Source of the DNA: Lentzea albida
GTDB lineage: Bacteria; Actinomycetota; Actinomycetes; Mycobacteriales; Pseudonocardiaceae
Assembly: GCF_900111005.1 (NCBI RefSeq)
Contig: NZ_FOFV01000021.1
Span: 62,001-126,000 of the forward strand
Direction: 5' to 3'
Length of the DNA stretch: 64,000 nucleotides
Shown: positions 50,234 through 58,357 of the stretch, piece after piece
Layout of the letters: every line of letters begins with the position of its first letter
Position numbering within the stretch: the stretch's first letter is position 1
Position numbers and translations under genes: made by a program
Notes under the pieces: model-generated
Told to the model about the DNA's origin: nothing
Databases searched by the model: none
Seen by the model: only the letters and a program-made list of their open reading frames with translations

Positions 50234-51553
50234 TCAGAACGAGCCGGGCAGCACGAGAACCGCCCAGGCGGCGATCGGTCCGAGCGCGACGATGACGCAG
50301 GTGTAGGAGATCACCTGCCGGTAGAAGCGGGTCCGGTCGACACCGCGGGCGTTGGCGAGGACCAGTGCACCGTTGGTGGAGAACGGTGAGACGTCCACGA
50401 TCGTCGTGGAGATGGCCATGGCGGCGATGACCCCCACAGCGGGCAGGGAGTCCGTGAGCAGCAACGGGATCGCCATCGGGATGGTCGCGGTGAGGATCGC
50501 CGTCGAGGAGGCGAAGGCCGAGGTGACGCCGACGATGACGCACAGCACCAGCGCCACGAGCAACGGCGCGCCCAGCCCGACCGCGCCGTGGGCGACCCAG
50601 TCGATGGTGCCCGAGTGCTCCAGCACCCCCACGTAGGTGACCATTCCCGCGACCAGGAGGATCGTCGGCCAGCTGATGCCCTCGACGGCCCTGCCGAGGT
50701 TCTCCCGGTCGAACAGGGCGAGCACGGCACCCGCGGCCAGCGCCAGGAACCCGATCTGCAGGTGGAAGGCGAGCGCCCCGACCACGAGCACGACCAGCGC
50801 CGCCAGCGTGGCGCGCTGGCGCCAGGCCACCGCGACCGCCTGCGGCTTGACCGCGGTGGCCACTCCGCCGCCACTCGGCTCAGGTGCGCCACCCGCGCTC
50901 CCCGCGGCACCACCGGTCGCGGCGTCGTCCGGGTGCTCGACGAAGCTCTCCTCGCCGCGCCGGCGCAGCAACGCGTAGGTGCCGGCGGCCAGCAACAGGT
51001 TGAAGCCGAGGCTCGCGAAGAACAACGTGGCGTGGGAGATCGTCAGACCGGACTTGACGACGATGCCGTAGACGAGCGCCCCGGACACGGCCATCGGGGA
51101 GAACGCCCCGGCGTGGGCGCCGCAGATCACCATCATGCCGATCATCAGCGGGCTGATGCGGTAGGCGAAGGCGAAGCTCATCCCGACCGGCACCAGCAGT
51201 GCGACGGCCGCCGGGGTGAAGGTGCCCAGCGCGGTCAGCGTGGCGGCGACGACGAACAGGACCCACGGCACCAGGATCGCGCGGCCTCGCACCAGCCGGA
51301 TCCCACCCTGCACCAGCAGGTCGATCGTGCCGTTCAGCTTGGCGACGGAGAACAGGTAGGTCACCCCGACGACGGTGATGAACAGCGAGACCGGGAAGCC
51401 CTCGAAGATCTCCTTCTCGTCGAGACCGAACACGAACGTGCCGACCAGGAACGACGCGACCAGCGCGAGGATCCCGATGTTGATGGGCAGCACCGTGGCG
51501 ACCACGAACATGCCGCCGAGAACCAGGATCGCGATCATCTGTGATGACATCAT
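50234..51553 (-). CDS. MatC-type dicarboxylate carrier
   Basis: Integral membrane protein of 439 residues in the ion transporter superfamily, with a MatC-like N-terminal domain (IAILVLGGMFVVATVLPINIGILALVASFLVGTFVFGLDEKEIFEGFPVSLFITVVGVTYLFSVAKLNGTIDLLV) and a second half containing VGVTSAFASSTAILTATIPMAIPLLL and DVSPFSTNGALVLANARGVDR. MatC proteins carry malonate or C4/C6 dicarboxylates. It directly follows the PrpF-like gene (57-bp gap) and both are divergent from a LysR gene, suggesting uptake of the tricarboxylate or dicarboxylate that PrpF processes. Start ATG 51553 or 51550. Confidence 0.87.
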   Translation of the reverse strand: MMSSQMIAILVLGGMFVVATVLPINIGILALVASFLVGTFVFGLDEKEIFEGFPVSLFITVVGVTYLFSVAKLNGTIDLLVQGGIRLVRGRAILVPWVLFVVAATLTALGTFTPAAVALLVPVGMSFAFAYRISPLMIGMMVICGAHAGAFSPMAVSGALVYGIVVKSGLTISHATLFFASLGFNLLLAAGTYALLRRRGEESFVEHPDDAATGGAAGSAGGAPEPSGGGVATAVKPQAVAVAWRQRATLAALVVLVVGALAFHLQIGFLALAAGAVLALFDRENLGRAVEGISWPTILLVAGMVTYVGVLEHSGTIDWVAHGAVGLGAPLLVALVLCVIVGVTSAFASSTAILTATIPMAIPLLLTDSLPAVGVIAAMAISTTIVDVSPFSTNGALVLANARGVDRTRFYRQVISYTCVIVALGPIAAWAVLVLPGSF

Positions 51554-51610
51554 TGTCCTCTTCGGTCGTGCGCCCGCCCCGACGCTGCCGTCCGGGCGGG
51601 ACGGTACGGG

Positions 51611-52714
51611 TCAGGAGGCCGCGGCGGCCAGTGTCGGGAGAGAGGGCTCCAGCGGCGCGTCGTCGGGGAGCACGAGGGTCGCGTCGCCGATGCGGCGGGT
51701 GGTTCGGGTGACCCCGATCGCGAGCAGTCCGTCGCGGGTGCCGGCACGCGTGGTCACGACTCCTGCCGGGGTGTCCAGGCGCAGCACCTCCAGCTCACCG
51801 GCGGTGAAGTCGGACAGGACGGTACCCGGCGTGTGCGCGGCGGCGGTGAGTGCGACGCTGCCGGTGATGGCCAGTGCGGGGTGCGTCCGTCCCATGGACA
51901 GCATCCGCACGGTCACGTCGGAACGGTCCGGACGGCCTGGGCTGACCAGGGCGAGCTTGGGGGTGGCGCGGGCGGCCCCGGCGGGATCGCCGGCGAGACC
52001 CATGCGGACCGCGGCGCCGCGCCGAATGCGGTCCAACCGGGCCAGCAGGTCCTCCTGGGCGTCCAGGTCGGCCGGGGACGCCTCGCCGTCCACCCCGACC
52101 TCGTCCGCGGGGACGAGGACCACGGGCGCTCCGGCGTCGAGCAGCGTGACGCGCACCCCGTCCACCACGTCGACCGCGTTGCCCGTGGGCAGCAACGCCC
52201 CGGTCGTGCGGCCGGCCGGGTCGACGAACCACAGCCGCACCCCGAGGCCGGGCTGGACCACCCCGGGAATGCGGTCTCCGCCCTCCTCGGTCACCCGGCC
52301 CGAGGGCGTCGGCACGTCCACGACGATCAGCTGGCCGGTATTGGTGTTGTTGATCCGCACCGTGGTCACCTCGCCGGTGGGCACCACCCAGCCGCGCCGC
52401 AGCGCGTAGGGCCCGACGACCGCCGAGCAGTTGCCGCAGTTGCTCGTCCAGTCCACCCGCCCGTCGGCGATCCCGATCTGGGCGAACGTGTACTCGACGT
52501 CGATGCCCGGCCGATCGCTCCTGGCGAGCACGACGGCCTTGCTGGTCGTGGACGTCGCCCCGCCGACACCGTCGACCTGGCGCGGGTCAGGGCTTCCGTA
52601 CAACCGCAGCAGCACCTCGTCGAGGTCGCGACCGGGCACCGCGAGCACCTCGCGCTCGAACACCCAGCACTTGCTGGTACCACCGCGCATCCAGGTCGCC
52701 GGTATCTCTCGCAC
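51611..52714 (-). CDS. PrpF-family isomerase/tautomerase
   Basis: About 367 residues. Opens with the PrpF signature REIPATWMRGGTSKCWVFE, followed by GGATSTTSKAVVLA and SNCGNCSAVVGPYAL (the Cys-rich turn), and later PKLALVSPGRP, DVTVRMLSMGRTHPALAITGSVALTAAAHTPGTV. PrpF proteins isomerise aconitate, 2-methylaconitate or oxalomesaconate (diaminopimelate-epimerase fold). With a MatC-like carrier and a LysR regulator it forms a compact tricarboxylate or oxalomesaconate utilisation unit. GTG 52714 is preceded by AAGGAG at 5 bp; the frame is open further upstream without homology. Confidence 0.9.
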   Translation of the reverse strand: MREIPATWMRGGTSKCWVFEREVLAVPGRDLDEVLLRLYGSPDPRQVDGVGGATSTTSKAVVLARSDRPGIDVEYTFAQIGIADGRVDWTSNCGNCSAVVGPYALRRGWVVPTGEVTTVRINNTNTGQLIVVDVPTPSGRVTEEGGDRIPGVVQPGLGVRLWFVDPAGRTTGALLPTGNAVDVVDGVRVTLLDAGAPVVLVPADEVGVDGEASPADLDAQEDLLARLDRIRRGAAVRMGLAGDPAGAARATPKLALVSPGRPDRSDVTVRMLSMGRTHPALAITGSVALTAAAHTPGTVLSDFTAGELEVLRLDTPAGVVTTRAGTRDGLLAIGVTRTTRRIGDATLVLPDDAPLEPSLPTLAAAAS

Positions 52715-52817
52715 AGCCACTCCTTCGCGACGGTGCAACACCGCCGTAACAACCAGGGGACGACGGCAACGGTGACTCGCACGGACCTTGAACACAATCA
52801 CGGAAAACTCGACACCC

Positions 52818-52914
52818 GTGAAGCTTTGCTTCACGCTCAGATGCCCCGAAACAAGCGCCTGCACAGGTCGACTCGGCGAACTTCCCAGATGCACGCCTCG
52901 CTTCAGCGTGAAGC
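52818..52914. promoter_or_regulatory. GCTTCA/TGAAGC palindromes in LysR divergent region
   Basis: GTGAAGC-TTT-GCTTCAC (52818-52834) and GCTTCA-GCG-TGAAGC (52900-52914) share the half-site GCTTCA; a further GTGAAG is near 52939. Together with the divergent layout they look like LysR recognition and activation sites for the PrpF-MatC unit. Confidence 0.65.
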
Positions 52915-52979
52915 TAAGCTGCACGGAAGGTGCATATGAGTGAAGTTTCGAACCTGAGTTTTCTCGCAGAGGAGCGGCC

Positions 52980-53891
52980 ATGTTGGACGTCCGGCGTCTG
53001 GCACTGCTCGCGGCCGTGGTGGACACGGGTTCCATGACCGCCGCCGCGGACCAGCTGGGGTACACCCCGTCGGCGGTCTCCCAGCAGCTGCGCCGGCTCG
53101 AGGTGGAGGCCGGTCAGCCGCTTCTGCACCGGCAGGCCAGAGGGGTGCGTCCCACCGAGGCGGGCGCCCTGCTGGCAGGCCACGCCCGCCACGTCCTGCG
53201 CAGGCTCAGCGCCGCCGAGGCCGACCTCGCCGAACTCGCGGGACTGCGCCGCGGCACCGTCGCTATGGGCGTGTTCCCGACCATCGCGAGCGCCCTGCTC
53301 CCCCAGGCCGTCAGCCGGTTCCGCCGCCAGCACCCCGATCTCCGCCTGGACGTGCGCAGCACCCGCTTCGACGAACTCGTCGAGCTGCTGGAGGACGGCA
53401 CCGTCGGCATCGCCCTGCTGTGGGACTACGCGTGGAACCGCGTCGACGTGCCCGACATCTCCCTCACCCCGCTGCTGGACGACCCGACCGTGCTCATCGT
53501 CGCCGCCGACCACCGCCTGGCCCGCAAGCGGTTCACCACCATGTCCGACCTCGCCCACGAGGACTGGATCGTCCGCGCCCACGAGCACCCGGTGGCCGAG
53601 GTCCTCGAACGCAGCTGCCGCGCGGCCGGGTTCACCCCGAAGATCGCGTTCGAGGCCAACGACTACCAGGAGGCGCAGGCCATGGTCAGCGTCGGAGTGG
53701 GAATCGCGTTGGCGCCCAGGACCGCGGTGCGCAACCCGCACCCGGACGTCCGCGTGCTCGCGCTCGGCACGGACGTGCCGGCCCGCCGCGTTCTGCTGGC
53801 ACACCGCCAGGACCGGCTCCGCGCACCGGCCGAACTCGCCCTGCACCAGCTCGTGGTCGACGTCGCCCGCGAGTACCAGACCAAGCCCTGA
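52980..53891 (+). CDS. LysR family transcriptional regulator
   Basis: Protein of 303 residues: N-terminal LysR helix-turn-helix (LDVRRLALLAAVVDTGSMTAAADQLGYTPSAVSQQLRRLEVEAGQPLLHRQARGVRPTEAGALL) and a periplasmic-binding-like effector domain (GTVAMGVFPTIASALLPQAVSRFRRQHPDLRLDVRS). ATG 52980 with GAGGAGCGG. Divergent from PrpF-MatC; repeated GCTTCA half-sites lie between. Most likely activates that pair when a tricarboxylate-type inducer is present. Confidence 0.93.
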   Translation: MLDVRRLALLAAVVDTGSMTAAADQLGYTPSAVSQQLRRLEVEAGQPLLHRQARGVRPTEAGALLAGHARHVLRRLSAAEADLAELAGLRRGTVAMGVFPTIASALLPQAVSRFRRQHPDLRLDVRSTRFDELVELLEDGTVGIALLWDYAWNRVDVPDISLTPLLDDPTVLIVAADHRLARKRFTTMSDLAHEDWIVRAHEHPVAEVLERSCRAAGFTPKIAFEANDYQEAQAMVSVGVGIALAPRTAVRNPHPDVRVLALGTDVPARRVLLAHRQDRLRAPAELALHQLVVDVAREYQTKP

Positions 53892-53936
53892 CCTGGTTCC
53901 GCGCTCGTGGTGTGACCGGCCCGCGCTGATGGGCGT

Positions 53937-54743
53937 TCAGGTGCCGACCACCTCGACGGACTCGATGGCGGCGGCCGCGAGCGGGGCCGCCGTCTTCACG
54001 TAGCGCGTGGCGAGGGACTGGAACACCTGCTCCGCCTCGATCGCGGGCCAGTCGCGGTCGAGCAACTCGGCCGGAAGGTGCGGGTCCTGCCGCACGAGGT
54101 CGAGCCAGTCGGCGTGCAGCACCAGCTGGCGGGCCAGGTCGTCGGGCAACCCGTCGTCCGGCTCCCGCCAGCGCGCCAGGAAGTCCTGGTAGCGCGCGGC
54201 GATGGCCGCCGTGTCGAACGCACGCCGCGCCAGGTCCGCCGCCTCCGTCGGCTTCGCGTGCTGCGCGGTGAACACCGTGACGTTGCCGGCGAGACCGAGG
54301 CTCTCGACCACCTCGGTGACGTCACGGGTGCCGGGCGCGATCCAGAGCCCGTTCTGCACCGGGCCGAAGCCCGCCCACTGCAGTTGCGAGCGCAGGTCGT
54401 GCCGTTCGCCGCGGCGGCCCTCCGGCAGCGAGAAGCCGACGAGGGTCCACGTGCCGTCCCAGTCCCTGTTCACGGCGCCGCGCTGCCAGATCCGGCGTTC
54501 ACCGTCGCGCAGCACGTCCGTCGCGCGCGGCGTGAGTCCGAAGTAGACCTTGCGGCCGTTGCGGTGCTTGGTGAGCAGCCCGCGCGAGGTCATGCGAGTC
54601 AGCGTCGAGCGCACCGCCTCCTCCGAGACGTCCACGCGCCCGAACACGTCGATGAAGCTGCCCGAGTAGACCGCGATGCCGCGGTCGAACACGTACAGGC
54701 CCAGGAAGTTGAGCATCAAGGACTGGGGTGTCACCGGCACCAC
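53937..54743 (-). CDS. PaaX-family transcriptional regulator
   Basis: Protein of 268 residues: PaaX-like N-terminal winged helix (LMLNFLGLYVFDRGIAVYSGSFIDVFGRVDVSEEAVRSTLTRMTSRGLLTKHRNGRKVYFGLTPRA) and C-terminal effector domain (NRDWDGTWTLVGFSLPEGRRGERHDLRSQLQWAGFGPVQNGLWIAPG). PaaX proteins repress aryl-acetate-type pathways and are released by an aryl-CoA. Divergent from the SDR-amidohydrolase-MaoC-MFS-CoA ligase operon, whose CoA ligase would make the inducer. GTG 54743 is the best start; no strong ribosome site. Confidence 0.92.
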   Translation of the reverse strand: MVPVTPQSLMLNFLGLYVFDRGIAVYSGSFIDVFGRVDVSEEAVRSTLTRMTSRGLLTKHRNGRKVYFGLTPRATDVLRDGERRIWQRGAVNRDWDGTWTLVGFSLPEGRRGERHDLRSQLQWAGFGPVQNGLWIAPGTRDVTEVVESLGLAGNVTVFTAQHAKPTEAADLARRAFDTAAIAARYQDFLARWREPDDGLPDDLARQLVLHADWLDLVRQDPHLPAELLDRDWPAIEAEQVFQSLATRYVKTAAPLAAAAIESVEVVGT

Positions 54744-54825
54744 GATACATGTTGGGCAGCATCTAGACGAGCGTCATGAATGTGCCCTACTTTGGTGGCG
54801 AGCCCCCACCGAGAGGACTCGCCTG

Positions 54826-55704
54826 ATGGAGCTGTCGGGAAAGGTCGCGATCGTCACCGGCGCCGGCCGCGGACTGGGACGGGCGTACGCGGAAGCGCTG
54901 GCGCGCAACGGGGCCCGGGTCGTCGTCAACGACGTGGACGACTCCGCCGAGGAGGTCGCGGCGGGCATCGGCGGCCGGGCGGTGATCGCGCCGGTCGGGT
55001 CCGCCGAGACCGCCGACCTGCTCGTCTCCGCGGCCGTCGAGGAGTTCGGGCGGCTCGACGTGCTGGTCACCAACGCGGGCATCCTGCGCGACCGCGTGCT
55101 GTGGAAGATGAGCGACGACGACTTCGACGCCGTGATCGACGTGCACCTGCGCGGCACGTTCACCTGCGCCCGCGCGGCGGCGGTGCGGCTGCGCGAGCAG
55201 GGCACCGGTGGCAGTCTCGTGCTGGTCTCGTCCCCCGCCGGGCAGCGCGGCAACTTCGGACAGACCAACTACTCCGCCGCCAAGGCCGGGATCGCGGCCA
55301 TGGCGCGGACCTGGGCGCTGGAGCTCGCCAGGTCCGGCATCGCGGTCAACGCGGTCGTCCCGGTCGCGGCCACCGAGATGACGCGGACGATCCCCGTCTT
55401 CGCGCCGTTGATCGAGGAGTCGGAACGGACCGGCGCGCCGCTGCCGTCGTGGGTGCGGCACGACGAGGGCCTCGGCACGGTCGAGGACGTGGCCGAACTG
55501 ATCGTCTACCTGGCGTCGGACGCGGCGAAAGGCGTGACGGGGCAGGCGATCGGCATCGGTGGCGACCGGCTCGCGCTCTGGTCGCACCCCGCCGAGAAGC
55601 AGGTCGAGTTCTCGGATGGCGGTTGGAAGGCCGGCCAGATCGCCGAGCGGTTCGCCGAGTTCGAGCCCGAGACCTACGGGATCCCGCAGCCGGTGGCGCC
55701 GTGA
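54826..55704 (+). CDS. (3R)-hydroxyacyl-CoA dehydrogenase-like SDR
   Basis: SDR of 292 residues: VAIVTGAGRGLGRAYAEALARNGARVVVNDV is the multifunctional-enzyme-2-like opening used by (3R)-hydroxyacyl-CoA dehydrogenases, with NAGIL, VSSPAGQRGNFGQTNYSAAKAG (Ser, Tyr, Lys) and an extended C-terminus (DRLALWSHPAEKQVEFSDGG) typical of that group. In the proposed pathway it would oxidise a 3-hydroxy-acyl-CoA to the beta-keto thioester, the counterpart of CouN. First gene of a tightly overlapping operon; divergent from PaaX. Confidence 0.9.
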   Translation: MELSGKVAIVTGAGRGLGRAYAEALARNGARVVVNDVDDSAEEVAAGIGGRAVIAPVGSAETADLLVSAAVEEFGRLDVLVTNAGILRDRVLWKMSDDDFDAVIDVHLRGTFTCARAAAVRLREQGTGGSLVLVSSPAGQRGNFGQTNYSAAKAGIAAMARTWALELARSGIAVNAVVPVAATEMTRTIPVFAPLIEESERTGAPLPSWVRHDEGLGTVEDVAELIVYLASDAAKGVTGQAIGIGGDRLALWSHPAEKQVEFSDGGWKAGQIAERFAEFEPETYGIPQPVAP

Positions 55705-56576
55705 ACGTCGACGAGATCGTGGCCATCGACGTCCACACCCACGCCGAGATCTCGCGCGACGGGCACAGTTCGCTGAGCCCCGCGTTGCTCGAGGCGTCGG
55801 CCAAGTACTTCAAGGCGGCCCACCGGCAGCCGACGATCGCCGAGACCGCCGCGCTCTACCGCGAGCGGAGGATGGCCGCGGTGATCTTCACGGTCGACGC
55901 CGAGCACGCGACCGGTCACCCGCGCATCTCCAACGAGGAGGTGGCCGCGTCCTGCGCCGAGCACGCCGACGTGCTGATCCCGTTCGCGAGCGTCGACCCC
56001 TGGAAGGGCAGGGCGGCTCTGAGGGAGGCGCGGAAGCTCGTCGAGGAGCACGGCGTGCGGGGCTTCAAGTTCCACCCGAGCCTGCAGGACTTCTCGCCGA
56101 ACGACCGGATGGCGTACCCGCTGTACGAGGTGATCGAGGAGCTCGGCGTCCCCGCCCTCTTCCACAGTGGACAGACCGGGATCGGCGCGGGCGTCCCCGG
56201 AGGCGGCGGCATCCGGCTCAAGCACTCCAACCCCATGCTCGTGGACGACGTCGCCGTCGACTTCCCGCACCTGAAGATCGTGCTCGCCCACCCCTCGTTC
56301 CCCTGGCAGGACGAGGCGCTCGCGGTGGCGACGCACAAACCGTTCGTGCACATCGACCTGTCCGGCTGGTCGCCGAAGTACTTCCCGCCGAACCTCGTCC
56401 GCTACGCCAACACCCTGTTGCAGGACAAGGTGCTGTTCGGCTCGGACCACCCCGTGATCACCCCGGACCGCTGGCTGGCGGACTTCGCGAAGCTCGACAT
56501 CTCCGACGAGGTCCGCCCGAAGATCCTCAAGCACAACGCCGCCCGTCTGCTCGGACTCGTGAAGGAGGACGCGTGA
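55701..56576 (+). CDS. Amidohydrolase-2 family hydrolase (CouO-like)
   Basis: Protein of 291 residues, TIM-barrel metal hydrolase: IDVHTHAEIS (HxH metal pair), RGFKFHPSLQDFSPND, FHSGQTGIGAGVPGGGG, LAHPSFPWQDEAL and FGSDHPVITPDRW (metal Asp). Members act as decarboxylases or hydrolases; one, CouO of Rhodococcus, cleaves 4-hydroxyphenyl-beta-ketoacyl-CoA by hydrolytic retro-Claisen reaction. The placement between an SDR and a MaoC gene next to a CoA ligase is the same set of parts, so a beta-ketoacyl-CoA hydrolase role is proposed. GTG 55701 overlaps the SDR stop by 4 bp. Confidence 0.85.
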   Translation: MNVDEIVAIDVHTHAEISRDGHSSLSPALLEASAKYFKAAHRQPTIAETAALYRERRMAAVIFTVDAEHATGHPRISNEEVAASCAEHADVLIPFASVDPWKGRAALREARKLVEEHGVRGFKFHPSLQDFSPNDRMAYPLYEVIEELGVPALFHSGQTGIGAGVPGGGGIRLKHSNPMLVDDVAVDFPHLKIVLAHPSFPWQDEALAVATHKPFVHIDLSGWSPKYFPPNLVRYANTLLQDKVLFGSDHPVITPDRWLADFAKLDISDEVRPKILKHNAARLLGLVKEDA

Positions 56577-57031
56577 CCACCACCGTGAACGGAATCGCAG
56601 AGCTGAGGGCCCTGGCGGGCAGGGATCTCGGGCACACCGACTGGCTCCAGGTCGACCAGGACCGGGTCGACACGTTCGCCTCCGCCACCGACGACCACCA
56701 GTGGATCCACGTCGACCCGGAACGCGCCGCCGCCGGGCCGTTCGGCGGCACGATCGCCCACGGCTACCTGACGCTGGCGCTGCTCATCCCGCTGATGACC
56801 GAACTGCTGGAGGTCTCCGGCGTGCGGATGAGCCTCAACTACGGGCTGGACAAGGTGCGGTTCCCCGCGCCCGTGCCGGTCGGCGCCAAGATCCGGCTCC
56901 GCGGAACCGTCGCGTCCGTCGAGGACGTGCCGGGCGACGGCGTGCAGCTCACCGTCGACTTCACGGTCGAGATCGAGGGCTCCGCGAAGCCCGCTTGCGT
57001 CGCACGTGCCGTCTACCGCCACTACACATGA
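56573..57031 (+). CDS. MaoC-like (R)-enoyl-CoA hydratase
   Basis: Protein of 152 residues with the hotdog hydratase signature: DFASATDDHQWIHVD as VDTFASATDDHQWIHVDPERA, and GGTIAHGYLTLALLIPLM. The Asp and His of the hydratase-2 motif are present. It hydrates a trans-2-enoyl-CoA to the 3R-hydroxy form, feeding the adjacent (3R)-hydroxyacyl-CoA dehydrogenase-like SDR. GTG 56573 overlaps the amidohydrolase stop by 4 bp. This is the hydration counterpart of CouM in function, though whether by common descent is not determined. Confidence 0.92.
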   Translation: MTTTVNGIAELRALAGRDLGHTDWLQVDQDRVDTFASATDDHQWIHVDPERAAAGPFGGTIAHGYLTLALLIPLMTELLEVSGVRMSLNYGLDKVRFPAPVPVGAKIRLRGTVASVEDVPGDGVQLTVDFTVEIEGSAKPACVARAVYRHYT

Positions 57032-57040
57032 GGTGAAGCC

Positions 57041-58357
57041 ATGGCGCCAACAACGCAGTTACGCCGTGCCGTTACGTCCAGCTTCCTCGGCAGTGTGATC
57101 GAGTACTACGACTTCCTGCTCTACGCCACCGCGTCCGCGATCGTGTTCAACAAGGTCTTCTTCTCCTCGCTGGACCCGCTGGTCGGCACGATCGCGAGCT
57201 TCGGCACCTTCGCCACCGGCTACCTCGCCCGCCCGCTCGGCGGTGTCCTGTTCGGACACTACGGGGACCTGCTGGGACGCAAGAAGATGCTCGTGCTCAC
57301 CATGAGCCTGATGGGCGTGGCGAGCTTCCTGATCGGCCTGCTGCCCACCTACGCCCAGGTCGGCTGGCTCGCTCCCGCCGGCCTGATCCTGCTGCGGGTG
57401 CTGCAGGGCATCTCCGTCGGCGGTGAGTGGGGCGGAGCCGTGCTGATGTCGGCCGAGCACGCCACCTCGCGGCGCGGGCTGTGGGCGAGCTTCACCAACG
57501 CCGGCGCGCCGTGCGGCATGGTGCTCTCGACCGCCGCCCTGACCGGAACCGCCGCGCTCGTCGGCGAGCAGGCGTTCCTCGAGTGGGGCTGGCGGGTGCC
57601 GTTCCTGCTCAGCGTCGTGCTGCTCGGCATCGGTCTGTTCGTGCGGTTGAAGGTCGAGGAGACCCCGGTCTTCCGGGCCGGGCGCAGGCCGGGCTCCATG
57701 CCGTTGCTCGACGTGCTGCGCAACCACCCGCGCACGCTGGCGCTCGGCATCGGCGTCGGTCTCGCCGCGTTCGTCGCGCAGTCGACCCTGACGACGTTCG
57801 TGCTGGCGTACGGAGTGCAGGCGGGGGAAAGCAGGCAGATGATCCTCAACGCGCTGACGCTCTCCTCGGCGCTCGCGGTGCTCGGCATCATCGGCTGGTC
57901 GGCGGCGTCGGACAGGTTCGGGCGCAGGCCGGTCGTCCTCGCGGGCGCCGTGCTCATGGCGGCGTTCGGCTTCGCGCTGTTCCCGCTGGTGGACAACGGG
58001 TACGTCGTCATCGCACTGGTGCTCGGCCAGGCCGTGATCCACCCGATGATGTACGGGCCGCTCGCCGCGCTGTACAGCGAGCTGTTCACCACCGGCAGCC
58101 GCTACACCGGCGCCTCGCTCGGTTACCAGCTCGCGGGTCTCGGCGCCGGGTTCGCGCCGCTGATCTTCGCGCAGGTGCAGAAGTCGTCGGGCACGGGCGC
58201 GATCCCGTTCATCCTCGCGGCCTTCTGCCTGCTCACCGTCGTGTGCACGGTGGTCCTCCGGGAGACCAGCCGGACCAGCCTGACAGGAGACAGGGATGCG
58301 GAACTCGGGACTGGGCAGCTGGCCGCACCGCCGCGCACGCATGGCGCCGAAGCGTAA
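57041..58357 (+). CDS. MHS-family MFS transporter
   Basis: Protein of 438 residues with 12 membrane segments and the metabolite:H+ symporter marks: SSFLGSVIEYYDFLLYATASAIVFNKVFF, GHYGDLLGRKKMLVLTMSLMG and LQGISVGGEWGGAVLMSAEHA. MHS members import organic acids such as alpha-ketoglutarate, proline or shikimate, and aromatic acids. Position within the operon makes uptake of the acid activated by the next gene likely. ATG 57041 follows TGAGGTGAAGCC. Confidence 0.9.
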   Translation: MAPTTQLRRAVTSSFLGSVIEYYDFLLYATASAIVFNKVFFSSLDPLVGTIASFGTFATGYLARPLGGVLFGHYGDLLGRKKMLVLTMSLMGVASFLIGLLPTYAQVGWLAPAGLILLRVLQGISVGGEWGGAVLMSAEHATSRRGLWASFTNAGAPCGMVLSTAALTGTAALVGEQAFLEWGWRVPFLLSVVLLGIGLFVRLKVEETPVFRAGRRPGSMPLLDVLRNHPRTLALGIGVGLAAFVAQSTLTTFVLAYGVQAGESRQMILNALTLSSALAVLGIIGWSAASDRFGRRPVVLAGAVLMAAFGFALFPLVDNGYVVIALVLGQAVIHPMMYGPLAALYSELFTTGSRYTGASLGYQLAGLGAGFAPLIFAQVQKSSGTGAIPFILAAFCLLTVVCTVVLRETSRTSLTGDRDAELGTGQLAAPPRTHGAEA

